From Salinisphaera japonica YTM-1 (GTDB lineage: Bacteria; Pseudomonadota; Gammaproteobacteria; Nevskiales; Salinisphaeraceae): a stretch of DNA of 64,000 nucleotides. The notes below the pieces were generated by a model that was given only the letters and a program-made list of their open reading frames with translations, was not told where the DNA came from and ran no database searches. The position numbers were made by a program, and so were the translations under genes. This document shows positions 1 through 9,853 of the stretch, one piece after another. How positions within the stretch are numbered: position 1 is the first letter of the stretch; each line of letters begins with the position of its first letter. The stretch spans positions 17,140-81,139 of the forward strand of contig NZ_AYKG01000005.1 of assembly GCF_003788585.1 (NCBI RefSeq), in the 5' to 3' direction.

Positions 1-78
1 TTGGCCACGCTGTCGCCGATTGAAGAAACGCTGCCGATCGCAGAAGACATGCCGCCGGACGAGGATGTTCAGCTTTGA
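1..78 (+). CDS. VapB-type antitoxin, C-terminal end only
   Basis: Only the last 25 codons are inside the window; frame 1 is open from the first base to the TGA at 76-78. The tail is acidic and proline-rich (PIEETLPIAEDMPPDEDV), as is usual for the toxin-binding tail of VapB/Phd antitoxins. The stop overlaps the start of the PIN toxin by four bases (TTGA), the usual translational coupling of a vapBC operon. The DNA-binding N-terminus lies outside the window, so the antitoxin class (AbrB-, Phd- or RHH-type) cannot be decided. Confidence 0.7.
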   Translation: MATLSPIEETLPIAEDMPPDEDVQL

Positions 79-494
79 CGGCGACGGGCTTTGTCTATCT
101 GTTGGATACGAACATCATTTCCGACATGGTTCGCCGTCCAGCAGGCCGCGCTGCCAAGGCTCTGGCGCGCGTCGACGTTGCGCAGGTATGCACCAGCATT
201 ATTGTGGTGAGCGAAATACGTTACGGCGTCGCGCGCCGCGGCTCTCAAAAACTCACCGCTCAGGTCGACGCTGTTCTGTCTGTCTTGCCGGCGCTGTCGC
301 TCGAGTCTCCCGCTGACCGGCATTACGGCGATATCCGCGCTGAATTGGCGGGCCAGGGGCAGCCGATCGGCGGCAACGATCTTCTGATCGCCGCTCAGGC
401 ACGCGCCCTCGGGTTGACCGTGGTCACCGATAACATCCGTGAATTCGAGCGTGTTCGCGGGCTTCGAACAGACAACTGGCTAGACCAAGCATAG
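75..494 (+). CDS. vapC: VapC family PIN-domain toxin (RNase)
   Basis: 139 residues, full length for VapC. PIN-domain acidic residues are visible: Asp in LLDTNIISD near residue 11, Glu in the SEIRYG segment near 47, Asp in GGNDLLIAA near 102 and Asp in VTDN near 119; together they bind the metal of an RNA endonuclease site. In the family these toxins cleave tRNA or rRNA and are held inactive by VapB. The start is TTG at 75, overlapping the antitoxin stop, with a GAGGA motif about ten bases upstream. Nothing looks broken, so it is probably a functional toxin co-expressed with its antitoxin. Confidence 0.9.
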   Translation: MTATGFVYLLDTNIISDMVRRPAGRAAKALARVDVAQVCTSIIVVSEIRYGVARRGSQKLTAQVDAVLSVLPALSLESPADRHYGDIRAELAGQGQPIGGNDLLIAAQARALGLTVVTDNIREFERVRGLRTDNWLDQA

Positions 495-561
495 CTTGCG
501 CTATCGCGTTCGGTTAGTTGCGATTTAGTGAGTAACTTGACTCTCGATTGGCAGCTTGTCG

Positions 562-1275
562 CTAGCCTTCTGAAATCAAAAACGCATAGATATCGAGCAC
601 TTGGCCGTCGCCCGCGCCAATGAAGTGCCAAGCGGCATTGATGGCTTCGGTATCGACGACGATCAGTCCGTCGTAGTCGCCGTCGGCTGTGCCGGCACAG
701 CCGGCAACACTCAGATGCGCGGCGGTGCCGGCGGCCAGGCGTTGCGCGGGTGCAATACGCCCTGCTAGCCGACAGCCCGCCCCGGCGGCATCGATGGTCG
801 CGGCGTCGTTGATCGTGAACGCAGCGATATCGTCGCCGATCACGCTTTGATAATGCCCGGCCAGGTTATCGGCCGTGATCGGCGCCACTGGAGCGGCGAT
901 CGTAAACCGGCGGGTCAACGACAGCGGCGTGGTGGGCGCCGGTACGCGGTGCCAGGGGGCCGATGCGTTGGCGCGGCGATAGATGACTTGAGCGCCAATC
1001 CCAGACGTCGGGGCCAGCGAGATGAAGGCTCGCCCGCTTTCATCAAAAAACGCCAGGCCGTCGTTGCCGGCCGGATCGCCGGCAAGTACGACCGCGCTCG
1101 TGCCGGCGGACAACTCGGGTAGCGATAGATCGGTTTGCGACGGGCCATCGGGTTGGGCCGGCTGATCGGCGTGGGTATCGATATGCGCGGTATCGTCATG
1201 ACAGCCGGCGAGCACGAGCATGGCGGCCACGCCGGTGCCGACCAGAAAACCGACGGGGCGACGTGCGTGGCTCAT
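562..1275 (-). CDS. hypothetical lipoprotein
   Basis: 237 residues starting at ATG 1275, which overlaps the stop of the truncated surE copy by ATGA and so fixes the start. The N-terminus has basic residues, a hydrophobic stretch (VGFLVGTGVAAMLVL) and a lipobox LAGC, so it should be a lipid-anchored envelope protein. The mature part is acidic and rich in Asp, Ala and Gly, with two Cys near the C-terminus (GAGCRL, VAGCAG) that could form a disulfide. I recognise no family. It is the last gene of a leftward run of exported proteins beginning with the acylase at 6769. Confidence 0.6.
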   Translation of the reverse strand: MSHARRPVGFLVGTGVAAMLVLAGCHDDTAHIDTHADQPAQPDGPSQTDLSLPELSAGTSAVVLAGDPAGNDGLAFFDESGRAFISLAPTSGIGAQVIYRRANASAPWHRVPAPTTPLSLTRRFTIAAPVAPITADNLAGHYQSVIGDDIAAFTINDAATIDAAGAGCRLAGRIAPAQRLAAGTAAHLSVAGCAGTADGDYDGLIVVDTEAINAAWHFIGAGDGQVLDIYAFLISEG

Positions 1276-1817
1276 CGCGTGCTGTCCGTCACGAGATCCT
1301 GTACGCGGATACGCGCGGCATTGCGCTGGCTGCGAAAGGCTTGCACGGTGACCTGGATCGGCGTGACGGTGACGAAGCCGTTGTTGAGTGCCACGGCCTC
1401 TGCCGGCGGTACGCCCTTGGGCGTTTGGTCCTGCGGGCAATTGAAGTCGATGCCCAAGCCAGCGGCTTCGTCATCATCAACCCTGCCATAGCCCAGCCGC
1501 GGGGCACTGTCGGTGTTACTGGCGTCCTCGTTCAAAGGCACGAAGAAATCGTCGCGGGCGCCGATACAGCTGATCGAGGTGAACTTGAAGGCCAGATCGC
1601 CGGCCTGGGTATCGTCATCGAAGGCGGGCACGTTTACGCTCAACCCAACCCCTGCGGGCAATAGCGCCTTGCCGTGGCGGTTTGTCTTGAGCGAGGCGAT
1701 GAGGCGTTGCACGACGCCGGCCTCGCGCATCTCGATCGCATCCGCCGATAAATCTCGATACGAGCGCTCGGGCGTGCCCGCATAGCTGACGGCGACCGAG
1801 GGAATACCGCGGGCCAC
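1272..1817 (-). pseudogene. surE-like 5'/3'-nucleotidase, N-terminus missing
   Basis: The 181 codons match the C-terminal half of the periplasmic-type SurE family: RGIPSVAVSY, followed by the FKFTSI and GFVTVTPIQVTV segments that close the SurE fold. The N-terminal LLTNDDG metal site and the first hundred or so residues are absent. An in-frame TAG lies two codons before the GTG at 1817, and none of the three frames upstream to 1885 shows SurE similarity, so this is a 5' truncation rather than a frameshift. Without the metal site it cannot be a phosphatase. It overlaps the downstream lipoprotein gene by four bases, so the remnant may still be translated. An intact surE is at 56349-57182. Confidence 0.7.
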
Positions 1818-1884
1818 GCCCTAAGTGCCAAATACAGTTTTATGCGGGCATCGTGACTGTTTGATGACACCGAATCGGCCGTCA

Positions 1885-2796
1885 TTAGCCGCCGAGTGCC
1901 ATCACGGCATCGGCAAACGCTGCCGGTGCTTCCTGTGGCGGGTTGTGGCCCACGCCGGGTAAGACGCGATGCTCGAAGGGCGCACTGAAATGCGGGGCAA
2001 GTCCGGCTGTATCGGTGACCTCGAACAAGCCGCTGGCCGCCCCGTCGAGCACGATGGCCGGCGCCTCGATCACGGGCTGCTCGGCCAGGGCGGCCTCGGT
2101 GGCCTCAAAGCGCGAATCACCCGCGACGAGGCCGAATCGGTGTCGATACGAGTGAATAACGACATCGACGAAATCCGGGTTGTCGAAGGCGGGCGCGGTC
2201 TGGTGGAAGACCGCGTCGTCGAAGCGCCAAGTTGGCGACCACTGCGACCAGAGCAGGCGTGCCAGGCGAGCACGGTTATCGCGCAATCCGGCCCGCCCGC
2301 GCGCGCCATGGAAATAGAACTGATACCAGAGACGGGCCTCTTGTTCCGGGGCCAGAGGCGTATCCGCGGTGGCGATGTTCTGGATGTTGTAGCCGCCGCA
2401 GGAGACGAGCCCGCCCACGCGCTCAGGCCAGAGCGCGGCGACGATACAGGCCGCGCGCCCGCCCCAGTCGAAACCGGCCACCACCGGCCGATCCAGGCCG
2501 AGGGCGTCGATCAGGGCCAGCAAGTCATGGGCCAGAGCTGCCTGTTGGCCCGAGCGCAGCGTGGCGGTATCGCGAAACCGGGTTGGCCCGTAGCCGCGCA
2601 TGTAGGGCACGACCACGCGCCAGCCGCCCGTCGCGAGCCGCTCGCCCGCGGCGACCATCGCGTGCACGTCGTAGGGAAAGCCGTGACACAACACTGCCGC
2701 CGGCCCGTCGGCCGGGCCGGCGATATGACAGGCGATGACAAGATCGCGCGTGGCGATATCCGAGCGTGTGGCTGGCGACAATAGAGCGCTAGACAT
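1885..2796 (-). CDS. alpha/beta hydrolase (epoxide hydrolase-like)
   Basis: 303 residues from ATG 2796; the reading frame stays open further upstream but runs into the neighbouring gene, so this start is preferred. The alpha/beta-hydrolase fold shows an oxyanion HGFPYD motif near residue 38, a nucleophile elbow GFDWGG (Asp nucleophile, typical of epoxide hydrolases and haloalkane dehalogenases rather than Ser esterases) and a C-terminal GVGHNPPQE carrying the catalytic His. In the family, Asp forms a covalent ester that is then hydrolysed. No signal peptide, so probably cytoplasmic. It lies 32 bp after the phytase-like gene on the same strand, probably co-transcribed. Substrate unknown. Confidence 0.8.
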   Translation of the reverse strand: MSSALLSPATRSDIATRDLVIACHIAGPADGPAAVLCHGFPYDVHAMVAAGERLATGGWRVVVPYMRGYGPTRFRDTATLRSGQQAALAHDLLALIDALGLDRPVVAGFDWGGRAACIVAALWPERVGGLVSCGGYNIQNIATADTPLAPEQEARLWYQFYFHGARGRAGLRDNRARLARLLWSQWSPTWRFDDAVFHQTAPAFDNPDFVDVVIHSYRHRFGLVAGDSRFEATEAALAEQPVIEAPAIVLDGAASGLFEVTDTAGLAPHFSAPFEHRVLPGVGHNPPQEAPAAFADAVMALGG

Positions 2797-2828
2797 GGCC
2801 TGGGGCGTTTGGTGTCCTGACGCTGAGT

Positions 2829-3953
2829 CTAGTCGTTTGCGGCCAGCGCGTGCACGAGCGGCCCGTCCAGGGTGAACGCCAGAAACTGCGTGCGTTGGGT
2901 TGTGCTGAAATTGTCGTCGGCGACGAGCACGAGCGTGGGGTGCCCGTGCACAGTCGGCCCAAGGGTGATGCCTTCGATATTGTCGAGATCGATATCCAGC
3001 GTGGCCAGATCCAGCAGCAGGTGTTTCTTCATCGGGTGATAACGCGTGTTGCGGATCGAATCTCGGCCGCTGACGTCTGTTGCCCCGTGAGTGTGTGTCA
3101 GATACAGGCGTATATCGTTGCCGATACCGGTAGAAAATGATCGCTCGAGCGCGATATAGGTATCCGGGGCAATCGCCAGCAGTTCGGATAGGCCGTTGGT
3201 GGCAAAACCGTCTGCCGGCTCGGGCGCCGCGGCAACGGCCGCGGTGCGATAGACATATTGGGCGAGCGGCTTGCCGGTCGCACCGTCGAGGCATAACACG
3301 CGCGCCGGACTGCCGTGCTCCAGGGTGGCTGCCGGCCCGTCCTGGATGAGCGCGTTTTCTGTCGCGGTGAGCCAGATGTTTTGATTCAGGGCATGCGTCA
3401 GGCTTTCAAAGGCCAGATTGTTACGGATGCCGTGGCGGGTGGCCGGGCGAAAGACATCCGGAATAGCAAATGCGGCTATCGGCGCGCCGCCACGTGTCAT
3501 CACACGAACGAAAGGCGCCAGGCCTGTCGCGGCATTGCCTTCGCTGGTCCAGTAGAGCAGGCCCGGGAAGGCCGTGATACGCAGGCTTTCCGGATCGGCC
3601 ACACCCGGGGCAAACGCCTGGCCGTCCAGCGCCTGGATTTCGGTAACGCCGGTGAACTGCACGTCGCCGTCGGCCAGTTGTCCATCCGACAAGTCAATCG
3701 TCAGGTCGTAGTACCGTACCGGGCCTTGCGCGCCGCGGTTGTCGCTGATCGCGACGTATCGCTCGTTGGCGGCATCGTAATCAATCCCGGACAGACCGCC
3801 GACTTCGGTGGCCTCAAATCGCGTGCCGGTAGGTATTTCGGCCATGCCGATGAAGGACAGCGTTACCGGCGGGTTCGCCCAAGCGCCGACTGAAAAGCCG
3901 GTGAGTGCGACAAGCGCTATCGTGCTGCCAATCGATCGTGTTCGCTGGACCAT
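2829..3953 (-). CDS. phytase-like esterase domain protein, secreted
   Basis: 374 residues with a clear Sec signal peptide (MVQRTRSIGSTIALVALTGF, cleavage probably after AWA). The mature protein is built of beta-propeller-like segments: GGLSGIDYDAANERYVAISD, ADPESLRI, NNLAFESLT, TNGLSELLAI and DNIEGITLGP. These are the signature of the esterase-like activity of phytase family (PF13449), whose Glu/Asp clusters line the propeller channel. Expected to be periplasmic or extracellular, hydrolysing phosphate or carboxyl esters; real substrates in the family are mostly unknown. It sits between the acylase and the hydrolase on the same strand. Confidence 0.8.
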   Translation of the reverse strand: MVQRTRSIGSTIALVALTGFSVGAWANPPVTLSFIGMAEIPTGTRFEATEVGGLSGIDYDAANERYVAISDNRGAQGPVRYYDLTIDLSDGQLADGDVQFTGVTEIQALDGQAFAPGVADPESLRITAFPGLLYWTSEGNAATGLAPFVRVMTRGGAPIAAFAIPDVFRPATRHGIRNNLAFESLTHALNQNIWLTATENALIQDGPAATLEHGSPARVLCLDGATGKPLAQYVYRTAAVAAAPEPADGFATNGLSELLAIAPDTYIALERSFSTGIGNDIRLYLTHTHGATDVSGRDSIRNTRYHPMKKHLLLDLATLDIDLDNIEGITLGPTVHGHPTLVLVADDNFSTTQRTQFLAFTLDGPLVHALAAND

Positions 3954-4061
3954 GCCGGGCTCCGCGTGGGGTTGCAGGCCTATCCTGGTCGCGGATTCAT
4001 GACGGTGTCGCGACGGAGACGAGCCGGCCCCGGTGCGTGCCGGCCCGCCTCCAGCGCAAGC

Positions 4062-6769
4062 TTAGGCGCCGCTGCCGGCAGCGCTTGTGATGGTTTCGGT
4101 GCTCAGGTTGTCGTCATCGGCAATCGCGGTTTCGCTGTAGCGCAGGCGCCGGGCGTTCTTGTTCGAGTAGCGCAGGTCCTGATCCGAGAAATACGGCGAA
4201 TCGGCGTCATCGGACTGGCTGTAGCTGACCAGGCCATAAGCTTCGGGGCCCTGGTCGGTGAACGCCAAGCCGAAATGCCAGCCGGTGCCGCGGGCGATCG
4301 ACCAGCCTTCGCCGTCGGTAGCCGATAACTGGCCAGAGCGGGGCAGGGTGGCGGTAGGTGCGACACGGACATAGCGTGTGCCTTCCTCGACCGGGCTGGT
4401 ATCCGGTTCGACGATATTGAAGCCGCCTTCGACGTTCTGGGTGCCGGGCCAGGGGATGCGCGGGCCGGCGAACTGGGCGGTGCCGCCGGGCCGCCCGGAC
4501 GCGGACTGGCGCTGGTATTGCACACTGGCCAGCGGCGCGTCGTAGGCGATGCCGGCGCGATCCAGCGTGTTCAGGCCGCGGGCCAGGGCGCCCAGCATGG
4601 TGTCACTGGCCGCGTTACCGGCCAGCGGTGCCGGCGTGTTTGGCGTGGTGGCCGGCGCCTCGGGGTTGAAGGCCACGCTGAGCTCGCGGTTCAGGTCAGG
4701 CGTGAATTCGGCGATGAAGACTCGAAAGACCTGGGCGCCGGTGCTGTCGTTGTCGAACACGCCGTTCCAGTCGGCGAGTGCGGCACAGCCCTCGGCCACG
4801 CTGCGTGAGTCATCATCGCTGGTGTTGATATTCGTATCGCCCGCGGCGTTGCAGCGATCCAGCAGGGCCGGGAGTAGCGTTTCGGCGTAGTAGGCGCGGT
4901 TGGAATACAGCGTGTCGATGATCTCGCGGGCCGTGAACTTGCCGTCCTCGCCGCCGGGCTGGACATTGGATAGCCCGGCATCTTTCGGATTGTCGAGTAG
5001 CCGCAGGCTCATCTGTGTACGCGGCGACAGCGGTTGGCCGACCGGGCCGAACAGCGGCGAGTAATCGGTGAGTAGTGCATCCGGGTTGGTTACCCAGAAA
5101 CTATCGTTGGCGTTCTGGACATAATCTGAGCGCTGGAGCTTGGGCTCGCCGTCGTAGGGCACGCGGCCGTTGCAATCGCCTTCGACCCAGTCGTCACGCG
5201 AGGTGCTGCCATCCAGCAGGGTGACGCCGGCCTGGTAGAGCCCGGCCACCAACGGATTGGCCTGGCGGCGAGCGCCTCGTCGGACAGGTGCGGCGTGGCC
5301 GAGGCATCGATAAAAAAGGCACGGCCGGCGTCGTCGGCATAGACCGTATTGGTCCAGAGCACGCTGCCGCAGGCTTCAAACGGTGCCTTGAACTCGTCGA
5401 TGTTCGAAGCCGAGCCCATGGCCAGCCATTGATCGACGGTCTGGCGCGCGGTATCGGTATTGGCATCACGATAGGTGTAGGCCACGCGTTGCCCGCCTAA
5501 TGTGTTGCCCCAGGCCGGCAGATTGGCATTGATGAGGTTGCCCGCCAGCATCGGGCCGTATTCGGAGTAATAGAATGTCTTGGTCAGCCGGGTTGGTGTC
5601 GGCGTGCCGTTGGCCACGTCGATCGTGATATCGCGCTGGGTGATGGGCCGGGTCTGGCCGTCTTTGATATAAGCGAGGTCGTCGCCTTCGGCAAGTGCGA
5701 GCTGATAGGCCGTGAAATGCCGGGCGGTCGAGACGGTATGGCTCCAGGCCACGTGCTCGTTGAAGCCGATCAGTGGAATGGCCACGCCGATCAGGGTCGC
5801 GCCATTGACGTTATAGCGCCCGGGCACGGTGATCTGGCTCTGATAGAGCCGGCGATTGCCGGTGTAGGGAAAATGCGGGTTGGCCAGCAGCGCGCCTTTG
5901 CCGTTCTCGGTGTACTCGCTGCCCAGGCCCCAGGCGTTGCTCGCGATATCGTGTACCGCCCAGTCGCCGGACTTGCCGATATCGGCTGGCGTGCCGCCGG
6001 TCTGGCCGAGCCGTGCCACGCGGTTGGCGTGGTTCAGATCGATACGGGTTTGGTCAGGCGTGGCCGGGCGCGGTGACGGATTCACGCCGGGTGGGGCCGC
6101 CGAGAACGTTACGCCGGTCACGAACTGATCGCCGCTGGCATACAGTGCGGTTAGCTGATAATAGGCATAGAGCTGCTCGGGCGTGATCGGCTGCACCCAG
6201 TCGGCAGAGACGCATTTACCCGGCAGATCGGCCGGTGCGGTTTCCTCCACATATTTGTTATAGCCCGCGGCAAAGCCGGTGATCATGGTTTTGGAATCAT
6301 CGCCCAGCTCGTCGAATTCGGCGTCGGCCTTGTCGGCGAGGCCCAGCGCGCGATAGCTGAAATCCGTGATGACGTTGATGTTATCCGGCCCCGGGCCATA
6401 AAAAGCCGCCCGTCGGCCGGTGGCCCGCAGGATCGAATCCGCGATCAGGCAGACGTTGTCGCGGGCCTGGACATAGCCTTCGCCAAAGGCGGCCGAACCG
6501 AGATCGGCGGCCAGAATATGCGGCACGCCGTTGGTGGTGGTGCGAATCGTGGCGGCATAGCCGCCGGCCGGTGCTTCCGGCGGCGTGGTGGGCCCGGCCT
6601 CGGCCATGCTGTCGCTGCTATCGCGATCGGCGATGTCGATATTGGCGTCGTCCGAGCAGCCGGCTGCAAGCAGGGCCGTTCCCAGCGTGACTGCCACGGT
6701 GGCTCCCAGCGCCGTCCTGGCGATGCCGGCGCGCGGTGAACGAATGGCGGTGCGGCGTGTGTCGATCAT
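4062..6769 (-). pseudogene. penicillin/AHL acylase family lipoprotein, frameshifted
   Basis: Together two overlapping frames encode one roughly 900-residue Ntn-hydrolase of the penicillin acylase family (PF01804). The N-part starts at ATG 6769 with a signal peptide and lipobox LAAGC, carries the alpha subunit, and then the autoprocessing site ASNAWGLGSEY, whose Ser would become the N-terminal nucleophile of the beta subunit. The frame breaks at about 5263, after SDEALAA; the downstream frame resumes with ANPLVAGLYQ and continues to TAA at 4062. Inserting one C in the GCCGCC-AGG stretch restores the frame, so a single-base loss in a short C run (mutation or sequencing error) explains it. In the family these enzymes deacylate beta-lactams or N-acyl-homoserine lactones. 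Confidence 0.85.
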
Positions 6770-7042
6770 GGCTTATCCCCCCGGGCGTTTCGTTATCGAA
6801 AGCCTACGGCGGGACGAGACGAGGGATATCTAATACTTTTGGCCGCGGGCAGTGATGCGCGCCGCCCGCATGGTCATGTCATTGTTTTTTAATGCCGGGC
6901 CGCGCGGCCGGGATCCTTGCGTCATACCAAAGTTGGTGTTGCGCGGGCGGCTGTGGTTGGCCTGTTGCGATGATTCTGCGTCAATGTCGGTGTTTGTCAG
7001 CACCCGTGTCGCGCGTCGCGTCTGCAACGCCTGTGATGCAAT

Positions 7043-8221
7043 TCATTTGAACGCCTGGATGCCGGTCTGAGCGCGGCCCAGAATCAGGGCGTGCACGTCG
7101 TGTGTGCCCTCGTAGGTGTTCACGCTTTCGAGGTTGAGCAGGTGATGCATGATGCCGTACTCGATCAGGATGCCGTTGCCGCCGTGCATGTCGCGCGCGG
7201 TGCGGGCGATCTCCAGCGCCTTGCCGCAGTTGTTGCGTTTGATCAACGAGATCATTTCGGGCGCCTTGATGCCCTGGTCGAGAAGCCGGCCCACCTGGAG
7301 CGCGGCCGATAGCCCCAGCGCGATCTCGGTCTGTATATCGGCCAGTTTCTTCTGGATGAGCTGGTTGGAGGCCAGGGGCTGTTCGAACTGGTCGCGGCCC
7401 AGGGTGTAGTCCAGCGTGCGATGCCAACAGGCCTCGGCTGCGCCCATCACGCCCCAGGCGATACCGTAGCGGGCCTTGTTCAGACAGCCGAACGGGCCGG
7501 ACAGGCCAGAGGCGTCGGGCAGGAGCTTGTCCTCGGGCACGAACACGTCGCGCATCGTGATCTGGCCGGTGATCGAGGCCCGTAGCGAGAGCTTGCCGGC
7601 CATCTCCGTCACCTCGAAGCCTTCGGCCGGCAGATCGACCAGAAAGCCCTTGATTTTGCCGCCGTGGGCTTCGGATTTGGCCCATACCACGACAACGTCA
7701 GCGATCGGACTGTTGCCGATCCATTTCTTCTCGCCGGATATCTGATAGCCACCATCGACCGGCGTGGCGGTCGTGCCCATGCTCGACGGGTCGGAGCCCG
7801 CCAGCGGTTCGGTCAGGCCGAAGCCGCCGATGAACTCGCCCGAGGCGAGTTTGGGCAGATAATGCTGTTTCTGAGCTTCGCTACCGTAGGCTTCGATGGG
7901 ATACATCACCAATGAGGACTGCACGCTCATCGCCGAGCGATAGCCGGAATCCACGCGCTCGACCTCGCGCGCGATCAGCCCGTAGGCCACATGGCTCTGC
8001 CCGCCGCCCCCGTATTGCCTGGACACGGTGGCGCCCAGCAGGCCAGCCTCGCCCATCTCGGTCATGATCGCGCGGTCGAAATAGCCCTGCTCGAAAGCGT
8101 CATAGACCCGTGGCTGGAGCTTGGACTGACAATAATCGTGGGCCGTGTCGCGAATCTCGCGTTCGCCCTCGGACAGCTGATGATTCAGGCCGAGCGGATC
8201 GGCCCATTGGAAATCGGACAT
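7043..8221 (-). CDS. gcdH: glutaryl-CoA dehydrogenase
   Basis: 392 residues, usual length. It follows GcdH closely: the [19 protein letters not shown] segment, the FAD-binding [14 protein letters not shown] and the C-terminal [17 protein letters not shown] with the catalytic Glu near residue 371. GcdH oxidatively decarboxylates glutaryl-CoA to crotonyl-CoA, passing electrons to ETF, at the end of lysine, tryptophan and odd-chain dicarboxylate degradation. The ETF genes are 32 kb away (39411-42767). Here it is monocistronic: 273 bp separate it from the acylase and 128 bp from the monooxygenase. No LysR regulator or CoA-transferase neighbours it, unlike many proteobacterial gcdH loci. Confidence 0.93.
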   Translation of the reverse strand: MSDFQWADPLGLNHQLSEGEREIRDTAHDYCQSKLQPRVYDAFEQGYFDRAIMTEMGEAGLLGATVSRQYGGGGQSHVAYGLIAREVERVDSGYRSAMSVQSSLVMYPIEAYGSEAQKQHYLPKLASGEFIGGFGLTEPLAGSDPSSMGTTATPVDGGYQISGEKKWIGNSPIADVVVVWAKSEAHGGKIKGFLVDLPAEGFEVTEMAGKLSLRASITGQITMRDVFVPEDKLLPDASGLSGPFGCLNKARYGIAWGVMGAAEACWHRTLDYTLGRDQFEQPLASNQLIQKKLADIQTEIALGLSAALQVGRLLDQGIKAPEMISLIKRNNCGKALEIARTARDMHGGNGILIEYGIMHHLLNLESVNTYEGTHDVHALILGRAQTGIQAFK

Positions 8222-8349
8222 CGGGGTCTCGCCTTACGTGATGACGCTACAGCTATCACGCCGACCGTATCGGCGTACAGCACGGCCAGCCGCTGATTTG
8301 CCGCGCCAACGCCAGACGTGGCGAAACACACGGTCTGTTGCGCCGTCGG

Positions 8350-9831
8350 TCAGGCGATCACGTGATCCTTGCGCTTGAAGTTGCGAGCCATGCGCCGAAA
8401 CATGAAGGTAAAACCGGGAAACATCGCCACCACGCGGCCCGAGCGGCTCTTGTACCAACTGTTGCAACCGCCGTTATGCCAGACGGTACGGGTCATCTCG
8501 TCGTGGACGTGCTCGGTATAGCGCGCCTCGGCCTGTGATGTGACCTCGATCTGTTGGACCGAGGCGTCACCGATCACACGCTCAACACAAGCCATGATGT
8601 AGTCCATCTGGGCCTCGATCATAAAGATGGCCGAGGTATGGCCAATGCCGGTATTGGGCCCGGTCACGATGAACAGATTGGGAAAATCCGGAATGGTGGT
8701 GCCCAGATAGGCGCGCGGATAATCGGCCCAGAAATCAGCCAATGGCTTGTCGTGCCGGCCCACCACGGGGTATGAGATCATGCCGTCGGTCGCGTCGTAG
8801 CCCGTGGACCAGACGAGTACATCCAGCTCAATCTCGTGGCCTTGTTTGGTGACCAGCCCGGTGGGGGTGACCTTGGCAATACCGTCATCGGCGTCATGCA
8901 GGGTGACGTTATCGCGCGAAAGTGCCGGGTAGAGCGTGTTGGACAGGATGATGCGCTTGCAGCCGATCGTGAAATCCGGCGTGAGCTTGGCCCGTAGCGT
9001 GTCGTCGGGCACCTGTTTCTTCAGATGTTTTTCGGCTTTCTTCTGGGCCACCAGATTGAGCATGGCCCGTGAATACTTGAAGCCCACGATGCGCGATTCG
9101 AGTGCCAGATAGAGCACGCCGCGCAGCGCCTTGTAGACCGGCTTAAAACCCAGCAGCCAACGTGTGAGGCGCCCAAACTTGCGATCCGGGCGTGGCATGA
9201 CCCAGTGCGGGGTGCGCTGGAAGACATGCAGGTGGGCCACCTCGCCCGCGATCGCGGGGATCACCTGGGCAGCGCTGGCGCCCGAACCGACGATTGCGAC
9301 CTTTTTATCGCGATGATCGACATCGTGATGCCAATCGTTGGTATGAAACTGAGCGCCGGCAAACGAGTCGCGGCCCGGCGTTTCCGGAATTTTCGGCGTG
9401 GACAGCGGGCCGGACGAATTGATAAGAATCCGGGTATAAAGCGTCGGCCCATCGGTAATTTCGATACGCCAGGTGGCGCTGTCTTCTTCCCAGACCACCT
9501 GCTCGACGTTGTGGTTCACCCGTGTTTTTTCACGCAGGCCGTACTTGTCGATGACGTGGTTGGTGTACTCGGCTAGCTCGTCCTGCTCGGCGAACATCTG
9601 TGACCAGGGGTAGGGCTCGAACGACAACGAGTACAACGGCGACTGCACGTCGACTGCGGCCCCGGGATAACTGTTCTGGCACCACGTGCCGCCCATGAAA
9701 TCCCGGCGCTCGAGCATCAGGAAATCGGTGATGCCGCGCTTGATGAGATTGACCGCGGCCGACTGGCCGCCAAAGCCCGTGCCGATGATCACCACCGGCC
9801 AGATCTTGTTGCGTGATGCTTGAGACGTCAT
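8350..9831 (-). CDS. flavin-containing (Baeyer-Villiger/AlmA-type) monooxygenase
   Basis: 493 residues. An FAD-binding GTGFGG motif is near residue 17, followed by GGTWCQNSYPGAAVDVQS, a FAGAQFHTNDW version of the Baeyer-Villiger fingerprint FxGxxxHTxxW near 160, a second Rossmann motif GSGASAAQ (NADPH) near 183 and a C-terminal TGPNTG segment. These define group B flavin monooxygenases, which insert oxygen beside a ketone or, in the AlmA branch, hydroxylate long alkanes. NAD(P)H and O2 are co-substrates. It is 22 bp behind the SDR gene on the same strand, a common pairing in which the SDR makes or uses the ketone. The substrate cannot be told from sequence. Confidence 0.88.
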   Translation of the reverse strand: MTSQASRNKIWPVVIIGTGFGGQSAAVNLIKRGITDFLMLERRDFMGGTWCQNSYPGAAVDVQSPLYSLSFEPYPWSQMFAEQDELAEYTNHVIDKYGLREKTRVNHNVEQVVWEEDSATWRIEITDGPTLYTRILINSSGPLSTPKIPETPGRDSFAGAQFHTNDWHHDVDHRDKKVAIVGSGASAAQVIPAIAGEVAHLHVFQRTPHWVMPRPDRKFGRLTRWLLGFKPVYKALRGVLYLALESRIVGFKYSRAMLNLVAQKKAEKHLKKQVPDDTLRAKLTPDFTIGCKRIILSNTLYPALSRDNVTLHDADDGIAKVTPTGLVTKQGHEIELDVLVWSTGYDATDGMISYPVVGRHDKPLADFWADYPRAYLGTTIPDFPNLFIVTGPNTGIGHTSAIFMIEAQMDYIMACVERVIGDASVQQIEVTSQAEARYTEHVHDEMTRTVWHNGGCNSWYKSRSGRVVAMFPGFTFMFRRMARNFKRKDHVIA

Positions 9832-9853
9832 ACGATCACCTCGGCGAATGCGT

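Noticed and set aside
1969..2784. 271-codon plus-strand frame opposite the hydrolase
   Set aside because: Antisense shadow; the minus strand encodes a clear alpha/beta hydrolase.
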